DNA of 64,000 nt from contig NZ_CP159486.1 of the NCBI RefSeq assembly GCF_041902845.1, forward strand, positions 620,001 to 684,000. Direction: 5' to 3'. This document shows, one piece after another, positions 43,765 through 54,017 of this stretch. The notes below the pieces were generated by a model. The model did no database searches. It had not been told where the DNA came from and worked only from the letters and a program-made list of their open reading frames with translations. A program made the position numbers and the translations under genes. Source of the stretch: Limibacterium fermenti (GTDB lineage: Bacteria > Bacteroidota > Bacteroidia > Bacteroidales > Dysgonomonadaceae). Numbering within the stretch: position 1 is the first letter of the stretch; each line of letters starts with the position of its first letter.

Positions 43765-46113
43765 ATGTTCGTACATTATTTAAAAACAGCATGGAGGAAT
43801 ATCCTGAAAGATAAGGGTTATTCGACGGTAAATATTATCGGTTTATCGATTGCCATAGCCTGTTGTTTCCTGCTCCTCTTTTGGATACGCTTTGAACTCA
43901 GTTACGAAAAATGCTATCCCGGATCGGAGCGTATTTACAGGATAATGGAAGAGGAAAACCGCACCGACGGACTGCATTACAAAGCAACCGTCCGCCCTGC
44001 CATAGATACTCAATTGAAAAATACTTTTCCGCAAATCGAATATTCGACTTTTACAAGTTGGGAGGAATTGCCTCTTACAATAGAAGGCAGGGAAGGAGAT
44101 GGAATCATGGCAAAAGTCCTTTCTACCAATGAAGAATTCTTACGGATGTTTGCCTATGAGTATGTGGAAGGCTCGCCTGAGAGCGTTGTCGAAAGCCACG
44201 GGAGCATTATCTCGGAAGAAGCGGCCCGGAAATTCTTCGGTAACGAACAGGCGATAGGTAAAACGCTTCAATTCGGGAAAAAAGGTGATTTCAACTACAC
44301 CATCTCGGCTGTGGTAAAAATGCCGGAAAACAGTCATGTCACATTTGATGTCCTTACTCTCCGGGACGAAAAATTCTATGGGGGAGTGCATTATATCAAG
44401 TTGAAACGAGGGGCCAAAATAACTCCCGACTTTGAAAAACAGATAAAGAATTTTTTGTCGACGACGAGGGAAACAAAAAACACCCTCAAGTTGCAACCTA
44501 TCCGCGATATGCATCTTCACTCGCCGAAGGAAGTAACCGACCACAGCTTCGGAAGCCCGGCGCAAATCTATTTCTTTTCGGTAGCCGTGTTGCTGATCCT
44601 GTTGATTGCGGTCATTAATTATATCAATACCTCGGTTGCCCGTTCGTTGAACCGGATGAAAGAAGTAGGCGTTCGTAAAGTCTTCGGGTCCGATCGCAAG
44701 CAATTGGTAGCGCGGTTTTTATTGGAATCGTTTATTTTATCGTTCATCGCGCTGCTTATTTCGCTGATATTGGTTGAACTGTTGTTCCCTTCTTTCAGCG
44801 AGATCATGGGCACCCGCATTGCATTGAAATTCGATTTCGGAACCATCCTTATTGCTATCCTTACTTGCCTGGCGGTGACGGTACTTTCGGGCGGGTATGC
44901 GGCTTTTTACCTGTCGTCTTTCTCGCCGATGCTGATTATGAAAGGCGGATCGAAGACCGGTTCTAAAAACGGATTAAGGAAAGCGCTTGTCGGCGTGCAG
45001 TTTTTCCTTTCCGTTTCAGTACTGATCTGTACCGTATTTATCTATAAACAAATCAATGCGGTTTTTAATGCCGAAACGGGTGTGGACAGGAAGAATATCA
45101 TTGTGTTGGAAACCTCGTTGTGGTATGGGGCCGAAGATTTCATACAGGTCATAAAGAAGGAAAACCCCAATGTCGTAGATGCCTCTATCGCTTTGTCGGC
45201 GCCGTATAACAGTTCGTATAATCACAGTGGCATAAGTTGGACGGGCAGCAAGGAAGGCACGAAAGAGATGCCTTTCACACAGATTTTTTGTGACCATAAC
45301 TATGCCAACACGTTCGGACTTCAGGTCATACAAGGACAATTTATCCCGCCCGGTTTGAAATGGTGGGGCGATTGGGATGAAAGTTCGTTCGGCCTCGTCA
45401 TTAACGAGTCGTTTAAAAAACTGATGGGAGTCGATAATCCTATCGGGTTAACGGTTTATTACGGAGGGGGATATAAAGGGAAAATCATCGGCGTAGTGAA
45501 GGACTTTAACTTCAAGCCGTTGAGGGAACCTATCAGTCCCCTTATCCTTAGTTTTAATCCCGAAGCGAGTTTTAACGTATATGTCAAAACAACCGGAAGA
45601 GATAAAAAGGCGACGCTCGATTATATCTTAGCGAAATATAAGGAAATGAAACCCGATTATGTAGACCAGCCGGTTATCTACCATACGGTGGAAGACGAAT
45701 ACCGGGAGATGTATGAAGTGGAATTGCGTACCGCCGGCGTCTTATCGGCCTTTTCGGTCATTTCATTTCTATTGGTATTGATGGGAATCGTCAGCATCCT
45801 GTCGTTCATGATAGAAAAACGTACCAAAGAAATTGCCGTCCGGCGCATAAACGGCGCAAAGATAAGGCATATCGTGAGACTGTTTTCACGGGATATCCTG
45901 AAAGTGGCAGCAGTGGTATCGGCCATTTCCATCCCGCTGTGTTACCTGGTATTGAACAAGTGGTTGCAAGGGTATGTGTACCGTACTTCTTTGACGGGAT
46001 GGATATTTATCGCCATCCCCTTGTTGATTATGCTCATCACGCTTCTTGTGATCTGCATACAGGTGTTTCTGACCGCGCAAAAGAACCCGGTCGCATCGTT
46101 ACGGGCAGAATAA
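43765..46113 (+). CDS. FtsX/MacB-type ABC permease 3
   Basis: A 782-residue permease: TM1 about 21-41, a first periplasmic domain, TM2-4 about 275-395 (Arg-Met-Lys-Glu-Val-Gly-Val-Arg-Lys-Val-Phe-Gly-Ser), TM5 about 405-430, a second periplasmic domain, and a terminal FtsX unit about 660-775 (Lys-Glu-Ile-Ala-Val-Arg-Arg-Ile-Asn-Gly-Ala). It starts with Phe-Val-His-Tyr-Leu-Lys-Thr-Ala-Trp-Arg-Asn-Ile-Leu, a form closer to permeases 4 and 5 than to 1 and 2, but it shares no identical DNA ends with them. The next gene follows after 11 bp. Confidence 0.93.
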   Translation: MFVHYLKTAWRNILKDKGYSTVNIIGLSIAIACCFLLLFWIRFELSYEKCYPGSERIYRIMEEENRTDGLHYKATVRPAIDTQLKNTFPQIEYSTFTSWEELPLTIEGREGDGIMAKVLSTNEEFLRMFAYEYVEGSPESVVESHGSIISEEAARKFFGNEQAIGKTLQFGKKGDFNYTISAVVKMPENSHVTFDVLTLRDEKFYGGVHYIKLKRGAKITPDFEKQIKNFLSTTRETKNTLKLQPIRDMHLHSPKEVTDHSFGSPAQIYFFSVAVLLILLIAVINYINTSVARSLNRMKEVGVRKVFGSDRKQLVARFLLESFILSFIALLISLILVELLFPSFSEIMGTRIALKFDFGTILIAILTCLAVTVLSGGYAAFYLSSFSPMLIMKGGSKTGSKNGLRKALVGVQFFLSVSVLICTVFIYKQINAVFNAETGVDRKNIIVLETSLWYGAEDFIQVIKKENPNVVDASIALSAPYNSSYNHSGISWTGSKEGTKEMPFTQIFCDHNYANTFGLQVIQGQFIPPGLKWWGDWDESSFGLVINESFKKLMGVDNPIGLTVYYGGGYKGKIIGVVKDFNFKPLREPISPLILSFNPEASFNVYVKTTGRDKKATLDYILAKYKEMKPDYVDQPVIYHTVEDEYREMYEVELRTAGVLSAFSVISFLLVLMGIVSILSFMIEKRTKEIAVRRINGAKIRHIVRLFSRDILKVAAVVSAISIPLCYLVLNKWLQGYVYRTSLTGWIFIAIPLLIMLITLLVICIQVFLTAQKNPVASLRAE

Positions 46114-46124
46114 ATAGAAAAGTT

Positions 46125-47537
46125 ATGAAAAAGATATATGTATTGATAGGAATTGCATGCCTGTTATCGTTTTCCTGCAAAGAGAAGAAACAAACGTTGG
46201 GCGACCGGAAAGAAGATACGGTCAAACTGGAAGAACGGTATGCGACGGAAGAAACGTTGGATACCATTATCCCTCACGCGGGGATAAAATTTAAAGAGTC
46301 CCGGAGAGCCGATCCTCAGCATCCTCCGGTCGTGATCGGCCTCCAAACGGAGGCGGAAAAGAAAGAACTGGATTTAAGCCGATATTACACGAAAGCCGAA
46401 TATATAAAATTGAAGCATCCGCTGGCGGAAAAGGGAATCGGGTTTTTAGGGAATGCCCGTTTTGAGTATAGTTATGAAGGAGGAGGAATGTCGAGTGGCC
46501 GGGGCTTCAATTCATCGGTCTTTTTGAGCGGAGATAAAATAGTCGCCGGGGATTCTTTTTTCGGTTATCATTGTTACGACCGGCAAGGGAATTATAGTTA
46601 TACTATTGTCGCCAAAAGAGATTTGCCGAGATACGATAGGAATAACAATCGCGTGTTCATTACATGGAATGCCGCTACCGATCAGATTTATAGTTTTTCT
46701 ATGTTGGAAGATAATTGCCTTACGGTAAAGTTGATGGATGGGCAGGCGCTGTTCCATTTCCACAATATTGCTTTGCGAAAAAATTATTTAACGCGGCCGG
46801 CCTCCTTTGGGCTTCCCATGCTGCTTTCGCCCGACACATACGTAGGATTTATGTATAATGCTTACATTCCACACCGCTATTCCATGATGCATTCGTTCGA
46901 TATCAAAGGCGATACGTTATGCCGTTTTATGAATTATAACTCCTTGCCGACATCCGACAAAGGCATGGGCACGAACCCCGAAACGAGCGATTTCTACTAT
47001 TACAACGACCGCCTTACCATGCGTCAGGCTTACAACGATACCATTTATCGGGTAAGTGTAAATAGGCTTACTCCGGCATTTATTTTTAATACGGGAAGCA
47101 AAAAGCCGGATGTGCAAACCGCCCTCAGGGGAAATAAAGAAGGGAAAATATTTATCAACACGATATTGGAAACGGATGATTTCCTTTTTACTATTCATAC
47201 GGAAAACTATGATTCTCCCAACAACAGGAAGAATGGCTCCGTGAAATTTTTCTATTCCTATTACGACAAGAAGAGTCAAAAAAGATATTCCATTCCATCC
47301 GCCGTATTTCCTGAAGTGTTCACGTTAAAAAACAGCGTGCCCGGAGCCATCCCCGTATTGGCTGAAAATATGAGGGTTTACCAAGACAAGTTATATGTTT
47401 CTTACACTAAAATCCGATTAAAAGAGATGATCGATTCTCCCGGTTTCGCATCATACCCGGCGGCGCAACAGGAAAAGCTAAAGGAACTGTATGACGACTT
47501 GGCTGATAGTGAATTGTTGATTATGATTTTACAATAA
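46125..47537 (+). CDS. Probable 6-bladed beta-propeller lipoprotein (DUF4933-like)
   Basis: A 470-residue lipoprotein from the ATG at 46125; the frame is open upstream but only this start gives the signal Leu-Leu-Ser-Phe-Ser-Cys-Lys-Glu-Lys-Lys (Cys18). The body has repeating beta-strand motifs with Asp-Arg-Gln-Gly-Asn-Tyr and Tyr-Asn-Asp-Thr-Ile-Tyr-Arg-Val, as in the 6-bladed-propeller lipoproteins (DUF4933/DUF4934 type) that often sit beside TlpA and FtsX genes in Bacteroidales. Its job in such loci is unknown; a binding or scaffold role at the periplasmic or outer-membrane face is plausible. The start lies 11 bp behind permease 3. Confidence 0.7.
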   Translation: MKKIYVLIGIACLLSFSCKEKKQTLGDRKEDTVKLEERYATEETLDTIIPHAGIKFKESRRADPQHPPVVIGLQTEAEKKELDLSRYYTKAEYIKLKHPLAEKGIGFLGNARFEYSYEGGGMSSGRGFNSSVFLSGDKIVAGDSFFGYHCYDRQGNYSYTIVAKRDLPRYDRNNNRVFITWNAATDQIYSFSMLEDNCLTVKLMDGQALFHFHNIALRKNYLTRPASFGLPMLLSPDTYVGFMYNAYIPHRYSMMHSFDIKGDTLCRFMNYNSLPTSDKGMGTNPETSDFYYYNDRLTMRQAYNDTIYRVSVNRLTPAFIFNTGSKKPDVQTALRGNKEGKIFINTILETDDFLFTIHTENYDSPNNRKNGSVKFFYSYYDKKSQKRYSIPSAVFPEVFTLKNSVPGAIPVLAENMRVYQDKLYVSYTKIRLKEMIDSPGFASYPAAQQEKLKELYDDLADSELLIMILQ

Positions 47538-47748
47538 GAAGATAAGGATAGACAATGAATCCGACAAAAAATAAGAGTTGTCCGAATGAGTATAAATAGC
47601 CGGTGAGAGGAGCAACCTCGTGCGGTTTCCTTCCCTTTCGAAGGGAACTGCCCCCGTCTCCGATACAAATATGATAATTTGAAAATGAGCAAATGAGCAA
47701 ATGAGCAAATAAGCAAATGAGTAAATAAGCAAATAAGCAAATAAGCAA
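47538..47748. other. Intergenic gap with start-proximal repeat
   Basis: The 211-bp gap holds no gene. Leftward open frames here come from the repeat (Leu-Ile-Cys-Leu-Phe-Ala-His-type repeats) and are not genes. Its right third is the 8-bp repeat described separately. Confidence 0.6.
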
Positions 47749-47754
47749 ATGAGA
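47683..47754. repeat. Nine-unit 8-bp tandem repeat containing a start codon
   Basis: Nine octamers (AAATGAGC or AAATAAGC and one-base variants) start at 47683, 47691, 47699, 47707, 47715, 47723, 47731, 47739 and 47747. The last, AAATGAGA, includes the ATG (47749) of the TlpA-like gene. Copy number changes would move the upstream sequence relative to the start codon in 8-bp steps and alter the ribosome-binding region. Confidence 0.85.
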
Positions 47755-49197
47755 AGATTTATTTTTTTAGCGCTTGTGATGGCGATGGTCGCGACGAACG
47801 TTTGGCCGCAGCAGCCGCCTCCCCTTGTTTTACAGGGACAGTTTGCCGATTGTCCCGAACGCGAGTTGTATATTTTCTTCCAAGATATTCCCGGTAAGGG
47901 TGTTGTCGATACCATCCGGTTGGACGCCGAGGGGAGGTTTTATCTGAAGACTCACCGGATCGCCCGTCCGCAGAAAACGAATATCCAAAGAAACCAAATT
48001 CAATTGAACGACCTTTATGTCGCTCCCGGATATGAACTGACTATTACGGGCAATGCGCGCGATTTTCGTACCTTGCTCAAAACGGTGAAGATTACAGGGA
48101 AAGGCAGTGAAAGCAACCGTTACGGACGACTTCTTACAGCCGAACGCATCGCCCGTAACGACTCATCCGAATGGTACACGTTGAAGGAAGATGATTTCTT
48201 TACCTATCTGCAACGCGAACAACAGCTTACCGATTCTATTTATCAGGTGGCTTTCGGCCGTGACCCCGGCGGCGATCCGTATTTTTCCTGTTTCGCTGAA
48301 ATGACGCGGCTGGATAATCTCTTCTTAAACGCGTATATGAAATTCGTCTTTACACAAATCAACCGCCTCGATGCCGACAGCGCCCGCCGCTTTATCGCCT
48401 GCCATGTGGATGCGCGGCTGTTGAAAGATATCAACAACGAAGCTTGTTTTGTATCGGATCATTATAAGGAATGGTTTGTTCCTAATTATCTGGAATATCT
48501 TATGGAACAAGATTATCACAAGGATTCCACGCTGCGCCGCGATCCTTTTTACTCTCTGAAAAAGACGGATGCCGTCCTGAAAGGGAAAATACGGGATTAT
48601 ACTCTTTTTAGGAAGATGTTGTCGAGGATCCGTTATTCGAGCGACGATTTTTCGCAGTTGAATAAAAACAGGGAGGCTTTCCGGCCTTATCTGGCCTCCT
48701 TCGGTCAACCTTATTACAAAGAAACCGTTCAGGACGAGCTGGCGCAGAAGGAACAGTCGCTTTACCGGACGCAGAAAGGACAGCCGGCGCCGGCATTTAC
48801 GCTGCTCAGCGATGCGGGCGAAAAATACACCCTCTCCGATTTCAAAGGCAGGGTTGTTTATTTGGATTTTTGGGCGAGTTGGTGTGGGCCGTGCCGGGCA
48901 GAAGTACCGGCCATGAAGCGGCTTTATGAAAAGTATCGCGATGACGAAAGGCTGGCGATAATCGGCATCGATGTGAAAGACGGAAAGGAGGCGTGGTTGA
49001 ATGCGTTGGCGAAGGATACCCCTCTTTGGTTGCAATTATACGATGCCCGGGGAGAAGCCGATGCCGCCTACAATGTCGTTGCCATTCCCAAGTATATTTT
49101 GATTGATAAGAACGGCCATATCGCCGATTTTCATGCGCCCAATCCTTCCGATACGGAACGGTTGAATGCTGCGATCGATAAATTATTGAACGAATAA
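47749..49197 (+). CDS. TlpA-family thiol-disulfide reductase (type C, DUF4369-like N-terminus)
   Basis: A 482-residue secreted protein: signal peptide (1-22, ending Asn-Val-Trp-Pro-Gln), an N-terminal DUF4369-like beta domain (about 28-120), a helical middle, and a TlpA thioredoxin domain (about 345-480). The active site is Trp-Cys-Gly-Pro-Cys, Cys379/Cys382, and Val-Ala-Ile-Pro-Lys carries the conserved cis-Pro. This is the classic TlpA/ResA-like type of Bacteroidetes, unlike the larger type A proteins in this locus. Its start codon is part of an 8-bp tandem repeat. Confidence 0.87.
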   Translation: MRRFIFLALVMAMVATNVWPQQPPPLVLQGQFADCPERELYIFFQDIPGKGVVDTIRLDAEGRFYLKTHRIARPQKTNIQRNQIQLNDLYVAPGYELTITGNARDFRTLLKTVKITGKGSESNRYGRLLTAERIARNDSSEWYTLKEDDFFTYLQREQQLTDSIYQVAFGRDPGGDPYFSCFAEMTRLDNLFLNAYMKFVFTQINRLDADSARRFIACHVDARLLKDINNEACFVSDHYKEWFVPNYLEYLMEQDYHKDSTLRRDPFYSLKKTDAVLKGKIRDYTLFRKMLSRIRYSSDDFSQLNKNREAFRPYLASFGQPYYKETVQDELAQKEQSLYRTQKGQPAPAFTLLSDAGEKYTLSDFKGRVVYLDFWASWCGPCRAEVPAMKRLYEKYRDDERLAIIGIDVKDGKEAWLNALAKDTPLWLQLYDARGEADAAYNVVAIPKYILIDKNGHIADFHAPNPSDTERLNAAIDKLLNE

Positions 49198-49269
49198 TAA
49201 CGCCCTTTAATATGAACCCGGCAATACGTATCATTTCCTGATAGTTGTTGAGAATCATCATTCCTCATT

Positions 49270-51570
49270 ATGATCTTGCATTATTTAAAAATAGCCTGGA
49301 GGAACATCCTCAAATACAAAACCCAAAGCATCATCAGCGTTATGGGGTTGGCCATCGGCTTCACGGCGTTCTCGTTCACCCTGTCGTGGATCCGCTACGA
49401 AATGAGCTATGACAGCCATAACCCCGATGCGGACAGGATCTATCGAGTGGCAATAGTCAATGAAAAGGAGATTGGAGGATTGGGGAAACAGGTACCTGAT
49501 CCGTTGGGTAATTATCTGAAAAGTCATTTCCCCGAAATTGAAGCGGCAACAATGGTTGGCACAAATGAATATTTCATGAGGGATTCTCTTGTTTCTTCTT
49601 TTTCTTTACAAACCGATACATCCTTTTTTAAGGTTTTCTATCCTGAAGTGAAGATGCAATTTCCTGACCCTTTGCCGGAAAATGGAATATCGCTGATTAC
49701 GTCCTCATTCTATGACAAATTAAAAGATAGAGGAACGCCGGACAGTCTATTGATGGATTATAAAATCATTCCTGAAAAAAACAAGCATAGCAATGTTGCA
49801 TACGAAATCATAAACATCAGGCCTTATAAAATGCCCTCGGAAAAGCATTCTCCATGGGCTTTCTACTCTAAATCGGCGTATATTCGCGTATATCCACAAA
49901 CCGATATAAACCTGTTGCAGCAAAAGTTAGATAGTATTCAGGTGGAAGATTCCATGCAGGATATCATGTCTTATAAACTGATTCCCTTACGGAAAGTACA
50001 TTATATCATGCCTAACGAAAAAGCCAATATCCAATTCGAACATTTGCGGATATTTGCAGCCATGTCGTTATTGGTGATTTTGTGCAGTTTGTTTAATTAT
50101 CTGATGTTGTTTGTGAATCGCATCAAAATACGAAGCCGGGTACTGGCTCTTCGTCAAGTGAACGGTGCGAGTCACAAACAATTAATCCTGCTGCTTTTTT
50201 GTGAGTTTCTATTCATACTGCTTCTGTCGTTGTTCGTTGGCGGAATACTCAGCGAACTATTGTCCCATTCTTTCATAAAATTATCACAGATAGAGGCTTT
50301 CAAAACGTATTTTATCCGAGAGATATTTTTGTATGCCGGAGGATTGGTACTCCTTTCCGCTCTTGTCTCTTTAGTCCCGATGATTTATTTTATGAGAAAA
50401 GGCGTCCATGAAAACATTCAACCTGCACCGCACGACGGCATTATTAAAAACGGCTTTACGGCAACAACTATCGGCATACAACTGATAATAGGAACATTAT
50501 TGATATTCGCTACATCGATATTCCTTTCTCAATATTTGTTTTTAAATCAATCTGATGCGGGCTTTGACAGGCATCGTGTTGTGCATATGGATATGAGATT
50601 GTTGCGTGAACCTGTTTCTCTGTCGGAAGTCAAGAGTATAGCAGGCGTAGAAGATGCCATCTATTTTCCGGTTACGTTTTTACCCCGGACAATCAGTTCG
50701 CGCATGAGTTTTCGGTTGAATAAGGGAACGCCCGACGAACGAGAACAGGAATTCGAAGTGTTTCCTGTGGAGACTCCCGGTTTCTTTGATTTTTTTCATA
50801 TTAAAGTTTTGGAGGGCAGAGCTATAAAGGAAGAGGAAGTAAATGTGTGCGTGATGAATCAGACGGCAAGAAAATTGTTTGGCAAAGAAAGCCCGATCGG
50901 TAAAAAACTGGATGAAATACGGATAATTGTCGGAGTGATTCCTGATTTATATATCGACTCGCCTTTAGTTCCTGTGTTTCCGACGCTTTACTATTCTACA
51001 ATAAATAACAGATATAGTTATGAAGATAAAAATACGATTGTCTATCGATATGCTGAAGGATCTGGTGCAAGAGTGCAAGAACTTTTGGAAGAGCTTGCAC
51101 GGGGAAAAGACAATTTCGTCTATAATAAAATCGGCTTTTATGATATGGATGAAGTGTATAAAGAGTACACCCGATCCGAGCGCTACTTGTTGATTTTGCT
51201 AAGCATCATGACGGGCGTCGCCATCCTGATCGCCGTGTTCGGCATTTATTCGATGATCACGCTCTCATGCAATCAACGGCGCAAGGAGATTGCTATCCGG
51301 AAAGTGAACGGTGCGCGGGCGAAAGAAATCCTTGCGATGTTTTTTAAACAGTACGCTTTCATCACGGTACTGTCGTGTATCATTGCCTTTCCGGTAGGAG
51401 CGCTCATTATGCAGCGGTGGCTCGAACAATACACCCGCCGCATCGCGCTGGAATGGTGGTTGTTTGCGGGAGTCTTTTTATTGATCGCGCTCATTGTTTT
51501 CGGCAGCATCCTGTTCCGGGTATTAAAGGCGGCGGGCGAAAATCCGGCGGAAGTCGTTAAATCGGAATAA
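49270..51570 (+). CDS. FtsX/MacB-type ABC permease 4
   Basis: A 766-residue permease: TM1 about 20-40, TM2-4 about 260-380 (Lys-Ile-Arg-Ser-Arg-Val-Leu-Ala-Leu-Arg-Gln-Val-Asn-Gly-Ala), TM5 about 395-420 and a terminal FtsX unit about 640-760 (Arg-Lys-Glu-Ile-Ala-Ile-Arg-Lys-Val-Asn-Gly-Ala). Its first ~105 bp are nearly identical to those of permease 5 (49270 against 51630). The last bases with 3' flank (51541-51585) recur after permease 5 (53988-54032). The centre is diverged, the same mosaic pattern as in permeases 1 and 2. Confidence 0.93.
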   Translation: MILHYLKIAWRNILKYKTQSIISVMGLAIGFTAFSFTLSWIRYEMSYDSHNPDADRIYRVAIVNEKEIGGLGKQVPDPLGNYLKSHFPEIEAATMVGTNEYFMRDSLVSSFSLQTDTSFFKVFYPEVKMQFPDPLPENGISLITSSFYDKLKDRGTPDSLLMDYKIIPEKNKHSNVAYEIINIRPYKMPSEKHSPWAFYSKSAYIRVYPQTDINLLQQKLDSIQVEDSMQDIMSYKLIPLRKVHYIMPNEKANIQFEHLRIFAAMSLLVILCSLFNYLMLFVNRIKIRSRVLALRQVNGASHKQLILLLFCEFLFILLLSLFVGGILSELLSHSFIKLSQIEAFKTYFIREIFLYAGGLVLLSALVSLVPMIYFMRKGVHENIQPAPHDGIIKNGFTATTIGIQLIIGTLLIFATSIFLSQYLFLNQSDAGFDRHRVVHMDMRLLREPVSLSEVKSIAGVEDAIYFPVTFLPRTISSRMSFRLNKGTPDEREQEFEVFPVETPGFFDFFHIKVLEGRAIKEEEVNVCVMNQTARKLFGKESPIGKKLDEIRIIVGVIPDLYIDSPLVPVFPTLYYSTINNRYSYEDKNTIVYRYAEGSGARVQELLEELARGKDNFVYNKIGFYDMDEVYKEYTRSERYLLILLSIMTGVAILIAVFGIYSMITLSCNQRRKEIAIRKVNGARAKEILAMFFKQYAFITVLSCIIAFPVGALIMQRWLEQYTRRIALEWWLFAGVFLLIALIVFGSILFRVLKAAGENPAEVVKSE

Positions 51571-51572
51571 AT

Positions 51573-51621
51573 TCATCATTCATAGCTCATAGCTCATCAC
51601 TCATCACTCATCACTCATCAT
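51573..51621. repeat. Seven-unit 7-bp tandem repeat between permeases 4 and 5
   Basis: Seven heptamers, TCATCAT, TCATAGC twice, TCATCAC three times and TCATCAT, run from 51573 to 51621, directly before the start of permease 5. Similar heptamers (TCATCAT, ATGGACA, ATGCAGA) occur after permeases 1, 2 and 5. Confidence 0.8.
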
Positions 51622-51629
51622 TGACAAGC

Positions 51630-54017
51630 ATGATCGGACATTATTTAAAAATAGCCTGGAGGAACATTCTCAAATACAAAACCCAAAGCATCATCAGCGT
51701 CTTGGGGTTGGCCATCGGCTTCACGGCGTTCGTTTTGGGCGGATATTGGTATCAGTGGGAGCATTCGTTCGATACCTTCCACCCCGACTGGAAACGCACT
51801 TACGCGGTGACCACCGGCGGCATCAACAAGCCTGTCGACGGCAGTTATACCGAATTGAACCAACTGCATCAGTCTGCGAAGGACGATTTGAAGGCCTTTC
51901 CCGAAATCGAAGCGAGTTGTGTCATCGACTTGGTCTCCTATGGCGCCGAAGGAAAAGAGCGCTCATGGATGGGCTTGCAGGTCGATTCTTCTTTTTTCGA
52001 TTTCTTTACCTGCGAGTTGATAAGCGGTACTTATAAAGGCAATGCCTATGACCGGCAATCGGTGATCCTTACCGAAAGTATGGCCCTGCATCTTTTCGGC
52101 CGTACCGATTGTGTGGGCGAGTTGTACAAGGCCTATCGTGAAACCGTGTTTACTATTGTGGGCGTAATGAAAGACTATCCCGCCAACACGGAGTTGAAAT
52201 TCAATTATCTGCTTCTCGCGCCTCCCGGATATGATGGCTTCAACCGCCGTCTGGAGACCTACGTGCGGGTAAAGCCGCAGGTGAATATAGCCGCGTTGAA
52301 GAAAAAGATCGATGGCTATAAAATGAAGGTGGAAAACGATAAAGTATATACCTATTCCGACTGGCATATCCATTTGCGCGCGTTGCCTGAGGTACATATC
52401 ATTTGTTCCCCCGAATTGAATACCCGCTTCCGGAACATCCGCATACTGGCGGTGGCCGGATTGCTGGCGTTTGCCAGCGCCCTGATGAACCTGCTGTCGT
52501 TGTTTATTGCGCGGCAACAGCGTAAAAGCCGTTACAACGGTACTTTCAGGACGATGGGCGCTTCCGCTCGCGATCTGGCATACCGGTATCTATGGGAGTT
52601 GTTATTGCCTTTATTCCTGGCTTTTGTGCTGTCGATGGTGTTGCTCGAATGGCTCTATCCTTTTTATCGCGATTATACGGCGCTGGAGCATTACGGTATT
52701 TTCGATCAATTTGTGCATCATTTACCGAAAGCCCGCTTGATGAAGGCCGCCCTGATCCTGTATCCGCTTTCGTGCATCCTCTTCCTGTCGGCGGCGATGC
52801 TTCCGGTACGGCTATTGGTGAAAACGAACCCTTCGGCCTCTTCCGGCATTTGGAAAGATATCCTTATTGCCGGACAAATCATGGTCGGATCGCTTTTTTT
52901 GGTCGCAGCCATTGTTTTTTATCAGCAATACCGGTTTACGCAGACGTCCGACAAGGGATTGGTCACGGATCGTATCTGGCAGATCAATACCGGTTTCCAA
53001 GCGGCTTATGAAAAAGATTTAAACCGCTATGTCGCCGCCTTGAAACAGTCGCCGTATATCGAAGAGGTGACCTCGATGACCATCCCTGTGCTCTCTTCTA
53101 TAGGAGATTTTTATTGCAGTTATATCACCGATCTGGATATTCATCGTGAAAAAGAGGGGACGGTGGATGATAACGTGCTGGCCGTCGATTCGAACTTCCG
53201 GCACTTCTTCGGCATACGGATGAAATCAGGCCGCTGGCTCGATCCCGCATCGGCGGTGAAGGAATATGTCGTCAACGAAACGGGGGCGAAAATGGCCGGC
53301 ATCGATGATGATCTTCTCGGGACAATCCATCTGGATGGAAAGAAAAGCCAAGAGGCTTTCCGCATCGCCGGCATCCTGTCGGATTATCATTATTGCCCGT
53401 TGCAGTACCCGCTCGATAAAGTGTTTTTTACCGTTCTTTCACAAAAAGAAAAGGCCGAAATGTATATGACGACGCCGTATATTTATATCAAAATACGACC
53501 GGAACAGGAAGAACGTGCATTGACTTATGCCCGCCAATTATATACCGATTACGAAAAAGGAGAAGTGGCGCCGGGAGAGCAAATCCGTTATTTACCGGAT
53601 ATCATGGAAGAGTTGAATGCTTCGGAGATAAAGATGTCGCGCATCTTCCTGACGCTGGCGGTTATCTGCATCCTGATTTCGTCTGTCGGGATTTATTCGT
53701 TAGTCGCTCTTTCTACCGAACAACGCAAAAAAGAGATTGCCATACGAAAAATCAACGGCTCTAAGTTTGGCGATATCTTGCAATTGTTTTTCAGAAAATA
53801 TCTGTGGCTCAATGTGGCGGGCAATGCCGTAGCGCTTCCTGCCGGCTATTATTTCCTGCATAAGTGGTTGGAGACGTATGCGTATCACGTGGCGTTGAGC
53901 GGGTGGGTATTTCTATCGGTCTTCCTGATAACCCTTGTTATTGTTCTGATAGCGGTGGCGCAGCAGGTAAGAAAAGCCGCCCGTGATAATCCGGCGGAAG
54001 TCGTTAAATCGGAATAA
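51630..54017 (+). CDS. FtsX/MacB-type ABC permease 5
   Basis: A 795-residue permease from the ATG at 51630, which aligns with the start of permease 4; the TTG three codons upstream lies at the end of the heptamer repeat and is unlikely. TM1 about 20-38, TM2-4 about 265-400, TM5 about 420-440, terminal FtsX unit about 670-790 (Lys-Lys-Glu-Ile-Ala-Ile-Arg-Lys-Ile-Asn-Gly-Ser). The cytoplasmic loop after TM2 (Gln-Gln-Arg-Lys-Ser-Arg-Tyr-Asn-Gly-Thr-Phe-Arg-Thr-Met-Gly-Ala) is less canonical than in the other four. The ATPase gene follows after 48 bp. Confidence 0.93.
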   Translation: MIGHYLKIAWRNILKYKTQSIISVLGLAIGFTAFVLGGYWYQWEHSFDTFHPDWKRTYAVTTGGINKPVDGSYTELNQLHQSAKDDLKAFPEIEASCVIDLVSYGAEGKERSWMGLQVDSSFFDFFTCELISGTYKGNAYDRQSVILTESMALHLFGRTDCVGELYKAYRETVFTIVGVMKDYPANTELKFNYLLLAPPGYDGFNRRLETYVRVKPQVNIAALKKKIDGYKMKVENDKVYTYSDWHIHLRALPEVHIICSPELNTRFRNIRILAVAGLLAFASALMNLLSLFIARQQRKSRYNGTFRTMGASARDLAYRYLWELLLPLFLAFVLSMVLLEWLYPFYRDYTALEHYGIFDQFVHHLPKARLMKAALILYPLSCILFLSAAMLPVRLLVKTNPSASSGIWKDILIAGQIMVGSLFLVAAIVFYQQYRFTQTSDKGLVTDRIWQINTGFQAAYEKDLNRYVAALKQSPYIEEVTSMTIPVLSSIGDFYCSYITDLDIHREKEGTVDDNVLAVDSNFRHFFGIRMKSGRWLDPASAVKEYVVNETGAKMAGIDDDLLGTIHLDGKKSQEAFRIAGILSDYHYCPLQYPLDKVFFTVLSQKEKAEMYMTTPYIYIKIRPEQEERALTYARQLYTDYEKGEVAPGEQIRYLPDIMEELNASEIKMSRIFLTLAVICILISSVGIYSLVALSTEQRKKEIAIRKINGSKFGDILQLFFRKYLWLNVAGNAVALPAGYYFLHKWLETYAYHVALSGWVFLSVFLITLVIVLIAVAQQVRKAARDNPAEVVKSE

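Noticed and set aside
45939..46124. Upstream extension of the propeller-type lipoprotein
   Set aside because: It overlaps permease 3 out of frame and would hide the lipoprotein signal that begins at 46125.
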